Assembly: GCF_024343615.1 (NCBI RefSeq) | Contig: NZ_RJUB01000143.1 | Span: 1-64,000, forward strand | DNA: 64,000 nucleotides | Direction of reading: 5' to 3' | From: Ferruginibacter sp. HRS2-29 | GTDB taxonomy: Bacteria > Bacteroidota > Bacteroidia > Chitinophagales > Chitinophagaceae | Part shown: positions 43,401 through 52,280 of the stretch, one piece after another | Layout: every line of letters starts with the position of its first letter | Position numbering within the stretch: the stretch's first letter is position 1 | Made by a program: the position numbers and the translations under genes | The notes under the pieces: model-generated | Seen by the model: only the letters and a program-made list of their open reading frames with translations | What the model was told of the DNA's origin: nothing | Databases searched by the model: none

Positions 43401-44978
43401 ACATCAATATTAAAACAAGACTGGGGATTAAATGATATTTGGAATGAATTGATAACACCCCGGTTTGAGCGACTAAACCAATTGACAAACAGTAAAAACT
43501 TTGGCGAGTGGACTAATAAAGAAGGCAAGCAGGTTTTTCAAACTCAAGTCCCTATCGAATTACAAAAAGGATTTAGTAAAAAAAGAATTGACCATAGACA
43601 TCATGCGCTTGATGCTATTGTCATTGCGTGTGCCAGCCGGAACCATATTAATTACCTCAATAATGAAAGCGCTTTAGGCAAAGCCACAAAAGCAGAGAAA
43701 GACAAAAAACGTTATGATCTGAAACACAAACTATGTACTAAGAAATACAACTCTGGCAGTACGGAAAATTACAAATGGGTATTTAATAAACCCTGGGATA
43801 CGTTTACGCAGGATGCAAAAAGTACCTTGAATGAGATTGTGGTAAGCTTTAAGCAAAATCTAAGAGTAATTAACAAAACGATTAATTATTATCAAGCCTG
43901 GAAAAAAGATGCAGAAGGGGTGTTGATCAAAGAATTAATAAAACAAACAAAAGGAGACAATTGGGCAGTGAGAAAGCCAATGCATAAGGATACAGTATCA
44001 GGATTAGTGAATCTTAGGTTTAAGAAAACTGTTCTGCTATCGGTAGCTGTAAATAATTGGCAAATGATTGTCGATAAAAGTTTACGATTAAAAATTAAAG
44101 AGTTGACGGAACATGAGGAAGATAAAAAGAAAGTGCTAAAGTTCTTTAAAGACATAAATAACATGTGGCTAGGTTCAGATGTATCCAAAGTTGAAATATT
44201 TTATTGGGATAAGGAAAATGTAGCTTCAAGAGTGAATATTGATGAAAGTTTTACATCAATAAGAATTAAAAGCATTACAGATACCGGCATACAGGCAATA
44301 ATGCTAAACCATCTTAAAAAATTTAATGAAAATAAAAATGACAAAATTATAGAGCACCCCGAATTGGCCTTTAACTCGGATGGGTTAGACAAAATGAATA
44401 AATCTATACAAGAATTAAATGGAGGTAAACCACATTATCCTGTTTACAAGGCAAGAACATACGAACCGAAAGGCAATAAATTTAATGTAGGATATACTGG
44501 AAACAAGAAGGATAAATTTGTAGAAGCGGCCAAAGGCACTAATTTATTTTTTGCAATTTACGCAGATGAAAAAGGAAAAAGAAACTATGATACTGTCCCT
44601 TTAAATATTGCGATTGAGAGACAAAAACAAGGATTATTATCAGTCCCTGAAATTAATGAGGCAGGCAATAAACTAGTAATGCAACTGTCCCCAAATGATT
44701 TAGTGTATGTTCCATCAGCAGGAGAAAGTGAACAAAATGTGAAAATAGATTTTGAAAGCCTAAACAAAGAACAGAAAAAAAGGATTTACAAAATGGTAAG
44801 TTCATCAGGAAACCAGTGTTTTTTTATTCGTTTTGATATTGCTGCATCGATAGTTAATAAGTTTGAATTTTCAGCATTAAATAAAATGGAAAAGTCAATT
44901 GATAATTTAATGATTAAAGAATTTTGTATTAAGATAAAGGTAGATCGTATAGGAAATATTAAATCTGCTTTAACATGA
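40446..44978 (+). CDS. cas9: Cas9 endonuclease, type II-C
   Basis: The RNA-guided nuclease of the locus, 1510 residues, at the large end for II-C. RuvC-I has Asp9 in L-G-L-D-L-G-T-N-S-I-G-W-A; the Arg-rich bridge helix follows (F-R-G-I-R-R-L-R-E-R, about 65-90). RuvC-II has Glu734 in I-H-I-E-L-G-R-E; HNH has D-I-E-H-I-I-P-Q-S with His856; RuvC-III has D-H-R-H-H-A-L-D with His1053 and Asp1056. All catalytic residues are intact. The C terminus would hold the PAM-interacting domain. The coding sequence is clearly more AT-rich than cas1/cas2. Its stop overlaps the cas1 start (ATGA). No csn2 or cas4 gene is present, which defines II-C. Confidence 0.97.
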   Translation: MKKNILGLDLGTNSIGWALIEKDDENAYGKIVSAGSRILPMSQDILGKFDSGISISQTAERTNFRGIRRLRERHLLRRERLHRVLNILNFLPEHYAAQIDFEKKLGQFIPETEPKLPYRFEKENNKSEFLFKNSFNEMVKDFSIHQPQLLENDKLIPYDWTIYYLRKKALTDKIEKEELAWLLLHFNQKRGYYQLRGEDEEETPNKLVEFYSLKVVDVVATDDKKGDEVWYNVHLENTWIYRRTSKVFLDWIGKTKDFIVTTDINDDGSIKTDKEGKEKRSFRAPAENDWTLVKKKTEFDIDKSHKTVGTYIYDTLLQKPNQKVKGKLVRVIERKFYKAELEIILKTQQQYHIELQDKNLYQLCLEELYENNEGHRNSIGTKDFVHLFLNDIIFYQRPLKSKKSLISNCKFESRTYIKDGIKYTEPLKCIAASHPLFQEYRLWQWLQNLRIIEKETDNIVTTQFLNTEEDWANLFEWLNERKEIDNKALISYLAKPLKLKASDYRWNYVYDETNDTKKYPCNETKAQIKSRLAKCENIPTDFLTKEKEEALWHILYSVEDKFDIEKALKTFAEKNSLGDDFVENFKKFPPFKKDYGAYSSKAIKKILPLLRIGKYWDEKNFHRQTKERVEKLMSGEYDDSIRDRVREKSIQLTKIEDFSGLPQWLASYIVYDRHSEDGEIKKWKIPADIEKLEQHSLRNPIVEQVINETLQVVKSIWLQYGNGKEDFFDEIHIELGREMKNPADKRRQMTNQISENENTNLRMKAMLMELLNEGDAENVRPYSPMQQEILKLYEEGVLNGTEPVDDDILKISKQPQPSSSDLKRYILWLQQKYRSPYTGEIIPLNKLFTREYDIEHIIPQSRYFDDSLSNKVICETAVNKDKANLLGYEYIKSNYGKTIELSNGRSIKILTVDAYEKFIKEHYSKSRSKMKKLLMDEIPEAFIQRQLNDSRYISKVVKNLMSNIVRERDEQEAISKKVIASNGAITSILKQDWGLNDIWNELITPRFERLNQLTNSKNFGEWTNKEGKQVFQTQVPIELQKGFSKKRIDHRHHALDAIVIACASRNHINYLNNESALGKATKAEKDKKRYDLKHKLCTKKYNSGSTENYKWVFNKPWDTFTQDAKSTLNEIVVSFKQNLRVINKTINYYQAWKKDAEGVLIKELIKQTKGDNWAVRKPMHKDTVSGLVNLRFKKTVLLSVAVNNWQMIVDKSLRLKIKELTEHEEDKKKVLKFFKDINNMWLGSDVSKVEIFYWDKENVASRVNIDESFTSIRIKSITDTGIQAIMLNHLKKFNENKNDKIIEHPELAFNSDGLDKMNKSIQELNGGKPHYPVYKARTYEPKGNKFNVGYTGNKKDKFVEAAKGTNLFFAIYADEKGKRNYDTVPLNIAIERQKQGLLSVPEINEAGNKLVMQLSPNDLVYVPSAGESEQNVKIDFESLNKEQKKRIYKMVSSSGNQCFFIRFDIAASIVNKFEFSALNKMEKSIDNLMIKEFCIKIKVDRIGNIKSALT

Positions 44979-45871
44979 TCAAACGTACCCTATACTTCGG
45001 CAATCCCGCTTACCTCAAAACAAAAGACGAACAACTCGTTTTTCAAAGTGAAGATACCGGCGAGCTAAAAACTTTGCCCATAGAAGATATAGGTGTATTG
45101 ATTCTGGATCATCAGCAACTCACCATCACGCAGGCGTTGATCGCAAAGCTTTTGGAAAACAATGTAGCCCTCATTACCTGCGACAACCGGCACCACCCTA
45201 CCGGTATGCTGCTGAACCTGGATGGCAATAGCTTGCAAAGCAGAAAGTTTCAGGCGCAACTAGAAGCATCTCGTCCCTTGAAGAAACAGTTATGGCAACA
45301 AACAATCAGCGCAAAAATAGAAAACCAGGCATGTATGCTTGAAAGCGTACAGATTGGGGCGAAGAACTTACGCAACTGGTCGGTGGAGGTAAAAAGCGGC
45401 GATGCGGATAATCACGAAGCGATGGCCGCAGCCTATTACTGGAAGAATTTCTTTCCGATATTTCCAGAGTTCAGGCGTGATCCTGAAGGAGAACCTCCGA
45501 ATAATTTACTGAATTATGGCTACGCTATCTTACGTGCAATAGTAGCGAGGAGCCTGGTATCAAGTGGCTTGTTGCCCACATTGGGGATTTTTCATAAAAA
45601 TCAATACAATGCTTATTGCCTGGCCGATGATATCATGGAACCTTACAGGCCATTCGTTGACAAAGTGGTCTGGAACATTGTGCGCATGAATGGACGATAC
45701 CTCGAACTTACTCCGGACATGAAAAAACAACTGTTGAGCGTTCCTGCCATGGATGTCAGGATCAATGAGGAGAAAAGCCCGCTGATGGTAGCCGTACAAA
45801 AAACGACAGCTTCTCTGGCAAAATGCTTTGAAGGGAAACAACGAAAGATACTTTATCCGGAATTTATATAG
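44975..45871 (+). CDS. cas1: Cas1 integrase, type II
   Basis: The catalytic subunit of the Cas1-Cas2 spacer integration complex. At 298 residues it is full length. The metal-binding residues are in place: Glu148 (N-H-E-A-M-A-A), His207 (G-I-F-H-K-N) and Glu222 (D-D-I-M-E-P-Y-R-P-F). The N-terminal beta domain opens M-I-K-R-T-L-Y-F-G-N-P-A-Y-L. It starts inside the cas9 stop (ATGA overlap), so translation is coupled, but base composition changes sharply at the junction. cas2 follows after 21 bp. Confidence 0.97.
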   Translation: MIKRTLYFGNPAYLKTKDEQLVFQSEDTGELKTLPIEDIGVLILDHQQLTITQALIAKLLENNVALITCDNRHHPTGMLLNLDGNSLQSRKFQAQLEASRPLKKQLWQQTISAKIENQACMLESVQIGAKNLRNWSVEVKSGDADNHEAMAAAYYWKNFFPIFPEFRRDPEGEPPNNLLNYGYAILRAIVARSLVSSGLLPTLGIFHKNQYNAYCLADDIMEPYRPFVDKVVWNIVRMNGRYLELTPDMKKQLLSVPAMDVRINEEKSPLMVAVQKTTASLAKCFEGKQRKILYPEFI

Positions 45872-45883
45872 AACACTCCTTAA

Positions 45884-46228
<345 letters not shown>

Positions 46229-46237
46229 ATAATAAAA

Positions 46238-46281
46238 ACAGGATTAAAAAACTGGGAGAAACCCCCATTTTTTAATCCTGT
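46238..46281. terminator. Hairpin between cas2 and the CRISPR array
   Basis: A 14-bp perfect stem (ACAGGATTAAAAAA / TTTTTTAATCCTGT) with a 16-nt loop that contains TGGG/CCCA as an extension. T-runs occur on either strand, so it can end both the cas operon and array transcripts coming from the other side. Confidence 0.8.
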
Positions 46282-46325
46282 GAACTAACTTAGAATCAAT
46301 ACCAGCAATACTTTCAGCGATTCGT
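46282..46325. promoter_or_regulatory. Leader-like segment next to the first repeat
   Basis: AT-rich DNA directly bordering the first repeat. ACTAACTTAG (46284-46293) is identical to the central part of the repeat read on the minus strand, so it is an inverted partial copy 33 bp from the first repeat. Spacer insertion in II-C systems occurs at the leader side; the intact repeat here and the decayed one at the far end support this as the leader. Confidence 0.5.
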
Positions 46326-49300
46326 GTTGTGTAAGAACTAAGTTAGTAAAAGTTTTGAAAGCAAATCACAACACCGCCGGTGTTGCTGTTGTCGCCGTTG
46401 TTGTTGTGTAAGAACTAAGTTAGTAAAAGTTTTGAAAGCAAATCACAACTACGTGGTTCAAATGGCAATCGCCGGTGGTGTTGTGTAAGAACTAAGTTAG
46501 TAAAAGTTTTGAAAGCAAATCACAACAAGGCCGTGCCAGCATCGTTCGTAAAATAGGTTGTGTAAGAACTAAGTTAGTAAAAGTTTTGAAAGCAAATCAC
46601 AACACAAAAAGCGAATGGCTAAGAAATCAGTATGTTGTGTAAGAACTAAGTTAGTAAAAGTTTTGAAAGCAAATCACAACATCGAATAAAAATTCCTTAA
46701 GTTTCATCTTGTTGTGTAAGAACTAAGTTAGTAAAAGTTTTGAAAGCAAATCACAACTCCAAGCCGGTCGTCGCGCCCTCGATCATTGTTGTGTAAGAAC
46801 TAAGTTAGTAAAAGTTTTGAAAGCAAATCACAACACGGATAGCATTATTAAGCAAATAGCTTTTGTTGTGTAAGAACTAAGTTAGTAAAAGTTTTGAAAG
46901 CAAATCACAACTTACGCTTGCAAGCGTTATATATATAACTGTTGTGTAAGAACTAAGTTAGTAAAAGTTTTGAAAGCAAATCACAACCCATAGTAATAGG
47001 CAGCACAAAAGACACTGGTTGTGTAAGAACTAAGTTAGTAAAAGTTTTGAAAGCAAATCACAACGAGAACTGACGCCAATACAGTAACTTTAACGTTGTG
47101 TAAGAACTAAGTTAGTAAAAGTTTTGAAAGCAAATCACAACAGGATGTTGCCAATGCCAGCAAGATTTCTGTTGTGTAAGAACTAAGTTAGTAAAAGTTT
47201 TGAAAGCAAATCACAACGATGTACGATGCCAGCGACGCAATTAACCAGTTGTGTAAGAACTAAGTTAGTAAAAGTTTTGAAAGCAAATCACAACGGGCAC
47301 CAGCGGCAAAGTTGATTGTTATGGTTGTGTAAGAACTAAGTTAGTAAAAGTTTTGAAAGCAAATCACAACAAGAGGGCGTCGGCGGGCTTACCGCCCAGG
47401 GTTGTGTAAGAACTAAGTTAGTAAAAGTTTTGAAAGCAAATCACAACCTACTCCGTGGCATGAGAAATTTTTCACGGTTGTGTAAGAACTAAGTTAGTAA
47501 AAGTTTTGAAAGCAAATCACAACATATGAGCGTTGACGTTTCAGGGGACAGGGGTTGTGTAAGAACTAAGTTAGTAAAAGTTTTGAAAGCAAATCACAAC
47601 AGGTAGCGGCAGCAGCGGCAAGAGGTATTAGTTGTGTAAGAACTAAGTTAGTAAAAGTTTTGAAAGCAAATCACAACTCTATCAAAGCAAAACAAATAAC
47701 AAAATTTGTTGTGTAAGAACTAAGTTAGTAAAAGTTTTGAAAGCAAATCACAACAGAAAATGAATAGTTATGGCAGAAGAAGAAGTTGTGTAAGAACTAA
47801 GTTAGTAAAAGTTTTGAAAGCAAATCACAACGGCGCTTTCCATATCTTCCCTGTAGCATCTGTTGTGTAAGAACTAAGTTAGTAAAAGTTTTGAAAGCAA
47901 ATCACAACTGCAGATCTTGTGAACCCTGCACCTACTATGTTGTGTAAGAACTAAGTTAGTAAAAGTTTTGAAAGCAAATCACAACTGATAGGCGGCAGTC
48001 CTTGCCAGGGGTTCAGTTGTGTAAGAACTAAGTTAGTAAAAGTTTTGAAAGCAAATCACAACCGATGGACGTGGAGGGCGCGCAGGATAGTGTTGTGTAA
48101 GAACTAAGTTAGTAAAAGTTTTGAAAGCAAATCACAACAATCTTCCACGCGGTCAGGTACTTATCACGTTGTGTAAGAACTAAGTTAGTAAAAGTTTTGA
48201 AAGCAAATCACAACTAGATCTTCTTTTGAAAAATGCCAACCGGAGTTGTGTAAGAACTAAGTTAGTAAAAGTTTTGAAAGCAAATCACAACGCCGAAGGG
48301 TTAATATCGCCATTCGCCTGTGTTGTGTAAGAACTAAGTTAGTAAAAGTTTTGAAAGCAAATCACAACAGCATAAGAACGCAAGATAATTCGCTTTGGGT
48401 TGTGTAAGAACTAAGTTAGTAAAAGTTTTGAAAGCAAATCACAACAGCGGCTGCTACGTACGTGCCGAACTGAACGTTGTGTAAGAACTAAGTTAGTAAA
48501 AGTTTTGAAAGCAAATCACAACTACCGCACTGATAGCCGCCCGCTGGATGGCGTTGTGTAAGAACTAAGTTAGTAAAAGTTTTGAAAGCAAATCACAACC
48601 AGATCATCGCTTATGTTCAGGAAGAAGGGGTTGTGTAAGAACTAAGTTAGTAAAAGTTTTGAAAGCAAATCACAACATCTTTCACTTTGAGAAAGCCGGT
48701 GCCAGTGTTGTGTAAGAACTAAGTTAGTAAAAGTTTTGAAAGCAAATCACAACCCATTCACCTGAAGCCCCGCCACCGCCAAAGTTGTGTAAGAACTAAG
48801 TTAGTAAAAGTTTTGAAAGCAAATCACAACTGACAGACCAGGACCAGGCTTTACGCATTAGTTGTGTAAGAACTAAGTTAGTAAAAGTTTTGAAAGCAAA
48901 TCACAACAAAATGGCAATTCAATCAGCTACCGTTAACGTTGTGTAAGAACTAAGTTAGTAAAAGTTTTGAAAGCAAATCACAACAACAACATCCTGTTTT
49001 TCCGCTTTCGATGCGTTGTGTAAGAACTAAGTTAGTAAAAGTTTTGAAAGCAAATCACAACGGGGTCGGAATCGTGCGGAAGGTCAGTTAAGTTGTGTAA
49101 GAACTAAGTTAGTAAAAGTTTTGAAAGCAAATCACAACTGCGGTAACATCATCGCAAAGGACTGCTGTGTTGTGTAAGAACTAAGTTAGTAAAAGTTTTG
49201 AAAGCAAATCACAACTATAGCCGAGCTTCTTTGCCATATCAGCTCGTTGTGTAAGAACTAAGTTAGTAAAAGTTTTGAAAGCAAATCACAACGTTTGAGT

Positions 49301-50676
49301 AGCTACTCATGATGGTTGGATTGTTGTGTAAGAACTAAGTTAGTAAAAGTTTTGAAAGCAAATCACAACAGTACCAGGGTGGTGAAAGGGGCGGTTTCTG
49401 TTGTGTAAGAACTAAGTTAGTAAAAGTTTTGAAAGCAAATCACAACACCATTTCTCACCGTCCTTAAAGATGTGAGGTTGTGTAAGAACTAAGTTAGTAA
49501 AAGTTTTGAAAGCAAATCACAACACGCTGCCATCGAACCTTTATAATTTAATTGTTGTGTAAGAACTAAGTTAGTAAAAGTTTTGAAAGCAAATCACAAC
49601 CCTGAAGTACCAGTCGCTCCCTGTACTTCTGTTGTGTAAGAACTAAGTTAGTAAAAGTTTTGAAAGCAAATCACAACACCCGACACCCTTTTTGGTACCT
49701 GGTTAGCGTTGTGTAAGAACTAAGTTAGTAAAAGTTTTGAAAGCAAATCACAACTCCGGTGTTGTTGGTAACGACTCGAATGTGTTGTGTAAGAACTAAG
49801 TTAGTAAAAGTTTTGAAAGCAAATCACAACGAGATCATTAACGTTAAGTATCCTGGAATCGTTGTGTAAGAACTAAGTTAGTAAAAGTTTTGAAAGCAAA
49901 TCACAACACAGGCCTTACCCAATATGCAACCGGTTTGTTGTGTAAGAACTAAGTTAGTAAAAGTTTTGAAAGCAAATCACAACCCAAGCCGGTCGTCGCG
50001 CCCTCGATCATTCGTTGTGTAAGAACTAAGTTAGTAAAAGTTTTGAAAGCAAATCACAACATTATTTAAATAGCAACCTTTCTGGCGTGTGTTGTGTAAG
50101 AACTAAGTTAGTAAAAGTTTTGAAAGCAAATCACAACGTGAAGATGGTTACTATAAAAAAGTCATTCGTTGTGTAAGAACTAAGTTAGTAAAAGTTTTGA
50201 AAGCAAATCACAACAGTTCCTTCAACAGTTCATCCCGTGCCCGCGTTGTGTAAGAACTAAGTTAGTAAAAGTTTTGAAAGCAAATCACAACGCGGTGAAG
50301 ATCGGCTCAAAAGGCAGGTATGTTGTGTAAGAACTAAGTTAGTAAAAGTTTTGAAAGCAAATCACAACTTCGTCGAGCCATTCAATAGACGAAGCGAAGT
50401 TGTGTAAGAACTAAGTTAGTAAAAGTTTTGAAAGCAAATCACAACATCAACCCTGCTCCAAACTATTCCGATGGTGTTGTGTAAGAACTAAGTTAGTAAA
50501 AGTTTTGAAAGCAAATCACAACCGTAGCATAATGATTGACCATCCAAAGAAGGTTGTGTAAGAACTAAGTTAGTAAAAGTTTTGAAAGCAAATCACAACT
50601 CGGCCTTATAAAAGGTTATCTGGCCATAAGTTGTGTAAGAACTAAGTTAGTAAAAGTTTTGAAAGCAAATCACAAC
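46326..50676 (-). CRISPR. CRISPR array: 57 repeats of 47 bp, 56 spacers of 29-30 nt
   Basis: I counted 57 full 47-bp repeats that look identical throughout, separated by 56 spacers (48 of 30 nt, 8 of 29 nt). On the plus strand the repeat starts GTTGTGTAAGAACTAAG and ends GAAAGCAAATCACAAC; the ends are a 6-bp inverted repeat. The anti-repeat in the tracrRNA shows that crRNAs come from the minus strand, where the repeat begins GTTGTGATTTGCTTTC. Within it TTTG (positions 8-11) and TAACTTAG (28-35) resemble a Bacteroidetes promoter, so each repeat may drive its own crRNA. Spacers 6 and 48 share 29 nt. Confidence 0.99.
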
Positions 50677-50730
50677 TACAGGAACGTGATGAACGTTCGC
50701 AAAATTGTCGCATAAGAAGTCAGTATCATA
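50677..50730 (-). repeat. Spacer-like segment and decayed terminal repeat
   Basis: After the last intact repeat come exactly 30 nt (50677-50706), then GTCGCATAAGAAGTCAGTAT, which aligns with the repeat start GTTGTGTAAGAACTAAGTTAGTA with several substitutions and a short gap. It is a worn repeat that marks the old end of the array. Confidence 0.75.
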
Positions 50731-50805
50731 TCAGGCGGAATGCTCCTATATATTAGAGAATTATCCACGCAAACTATGGATTCGGAATTTTATTGTACAT
50801 TAGCA

Positions 50806-50824
50806 TTGTGTACAAAATACACAA
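50806..50824. promoter_or_regulatory. Operator palindrome 1 (TGTGTA-N5-TACACA), MFS/amylase promoter
   Basis: TTGTGTA-CAAAA-TACACAA is a perfect 7+7 palindrome, 22 bp before the MFS start codon. The same core appears upstream of the large amylase and twice upstream of susC. It is a candidate site for the NUDIX-type regulator of this locus. Confidence 0.75.
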
Positions 50825-50846
50825 CTAATTACTTTAAACGATTGCT

Positions 50847-52229
50847 ATGTCAACAAACCTGTTTGGTAACAAACCGAAACTTTCCATTGCACAGATCATC
50901 AACATGAGCGTAGGCTTCTTCGGGATCCAGTTTGGCTGGGATCTGCAAAGGGCCAACATGGGGCGCATCTACGAAAATCTCGGTGCTAACCCTGATGAAA
51001 TCCCTATTCTTTTTTTAGCGGCACCTTTGACAGGCCTGCTGGTTCAGCCGATCATCGGTTACCTCAGCGATCGCACATGGCACCCAAAATGGGGACGGCG
51101 CAGGCCATATTTTATGATCGGCGCCATAGTGAGTTCCATAGCATTGTTATTTATGCCACATAGCGGCACCATCTGGATGGCAGCAGGATTGCTTTGGATA
51201 TTGGATGTATTCGGCAATATAGCCATGGAACCCTTTAGGGCATTTGTTACCGATAAATTACCGGATTCGCAGGTGAACCGTGGGTTTGTGATGCAAAGCC
51301 TCATGATCGGCCTCGGGGGAAGCGTGGCATCATCGCTGCCCTGGCTCATGAAAAATGTTTTTCATTTTACGAATACCGCTGCAGCAGGAGAAATACCTGA
51401 GAATGTGAAGGTCTCCTTTTATTTAGGTGCTTTCTTCTTTCTTTCCGCAGTTCTTTACACAGTATTTACTACCAAAGAATATCCACCTGCCGATACAGGT
51501 TTCAAAGAAAAAGTAAAAGAATCCAATAAAGGTTTTGGTGGTGGTGTAAAAGAAATATTTCACGCTTTATCCAATATGCCAAAACGAATGAAGATCATTT
51601 CGTTGGTACAATTTTTTACCTGGCCCGGACTTTTCCTGATGTGGTTTTATTATTCTACAGCCGTGGCCGTAAACGTTTTTGGTGGAAAAGATGCCAGCGA
51701 TCCGGTTTATGCGGAAGGAGCAGATTTTGGCAGCCTTACACTGGCATATTATAGTGTGGTCACTTTCGTATTCGCTTTCATTTTGCCTACTATCGCTGAT
51801 AACCTTGGCCGTAAGCTTACACATGCCCTTTGTCTGCTTTGTGGCGCTGCAGGCCTTATCAGTGTTGCATTCGTACACGATAAGTATATGCTTTATGTGT
51901 GTATGACCGGGATTGGCATAGCCTGGTCGAGCATACTTTCGATGCCTTATGCAATGCTGAGCGGAGTATTGCCGAGAGACAAGGTTGGGATTTATATGGG
52001 CATTTTCAATTTCTTTATCGTATTGCCTGAGATCATTGCCTCGCTTGGTTTTGGCTGGCTAATGAGAAATGTGTTGAATAACGACCGACTGCTGGCGGTG
52101 CAGATCGGTGGTGTATTGATGGTCATCGCGGCCATCATCTGCTATTTATTTATCAACGAGAAAAAAGACAATGCAGAAGATGCTTTACTGGCCGCAAAAC
52201 TCGAGATTGAAAACGAAAGGCCGGTTTAA
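50847..52229 (+). CDS. MFS sugar transporter (maltose/maltodextrin type)
   Basis: An inner-membrane major facilitator of 460 residues with about 12 spans. It has the loop motif D-R-T-W-H-P-K-W-G-R-R-R-P-Y between TM2 and TM3 and the TM1 segment F-G-I-Q-F-G-W-D-L-Q-R-A-N, as in the GPH/SLC45-like sugar carriers (sucrose and maltose transporters). In Bacteroidetes such carriers typically accompany SusA-like enzymes and import maltose or maltodextrin from the periplasm. It is the first gene of a unit with the GH13 gene 51 bp downstream, under an operator palindrome. Confidence 0.88.
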   Translation: MSTNLFGNKPKLSIAQIINMSVGFFGIQFGWDLQRANMGRIYENLGANPDEIPILFLAAPLTGLLVQPIIGYLSDRTWHPKWGRRRPYFMIGAIVSSIALLFMPHSGTIWMAAGLLWILDVFGNIAMEPFRAFVTDKLPDSQVNRGFVMQSLMIGLGGSVASSLPWLMKNVFHFTNTAAAGEIPENVKVSFYLGAFFFLSAVLYTVFTTKEYPPADTGFKEKVKESNKGFGGGVKEIFHALSNMPKRMKIISLVQFFTWPGLFLMWFYYSTAVAVNVFGGKDASDPVYAEGADFGSLTLAYYSVVTFVFAFILPTIADNLGRKLTHALCLLCGAAGLISVAFVHDKYMLYVCMTGIGIAWSSILSMPYAMLSGVLPRDKVGIYMGIFNFFIVLPEIIASLGFGWLMRNVLNNDRLLAVQIGGVLMVIAAIICYLFINEKKDNAEDALLAAKLEIENERPV

Positions 52230-52280
52230 AAAGAGCACGCTTTAGCGGTAACAACAACTTAACTGACCAAAAAAATATTC

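Noticed and set aside
46326-50676. TGTGTA in each CRISPR repeat as a binding site of the NUDIX regulator
   Set aside because: The repeat has only one half-site (TGTGTAAG); the second half TACACA is not found at N5 distance, so the resemblance is chance.
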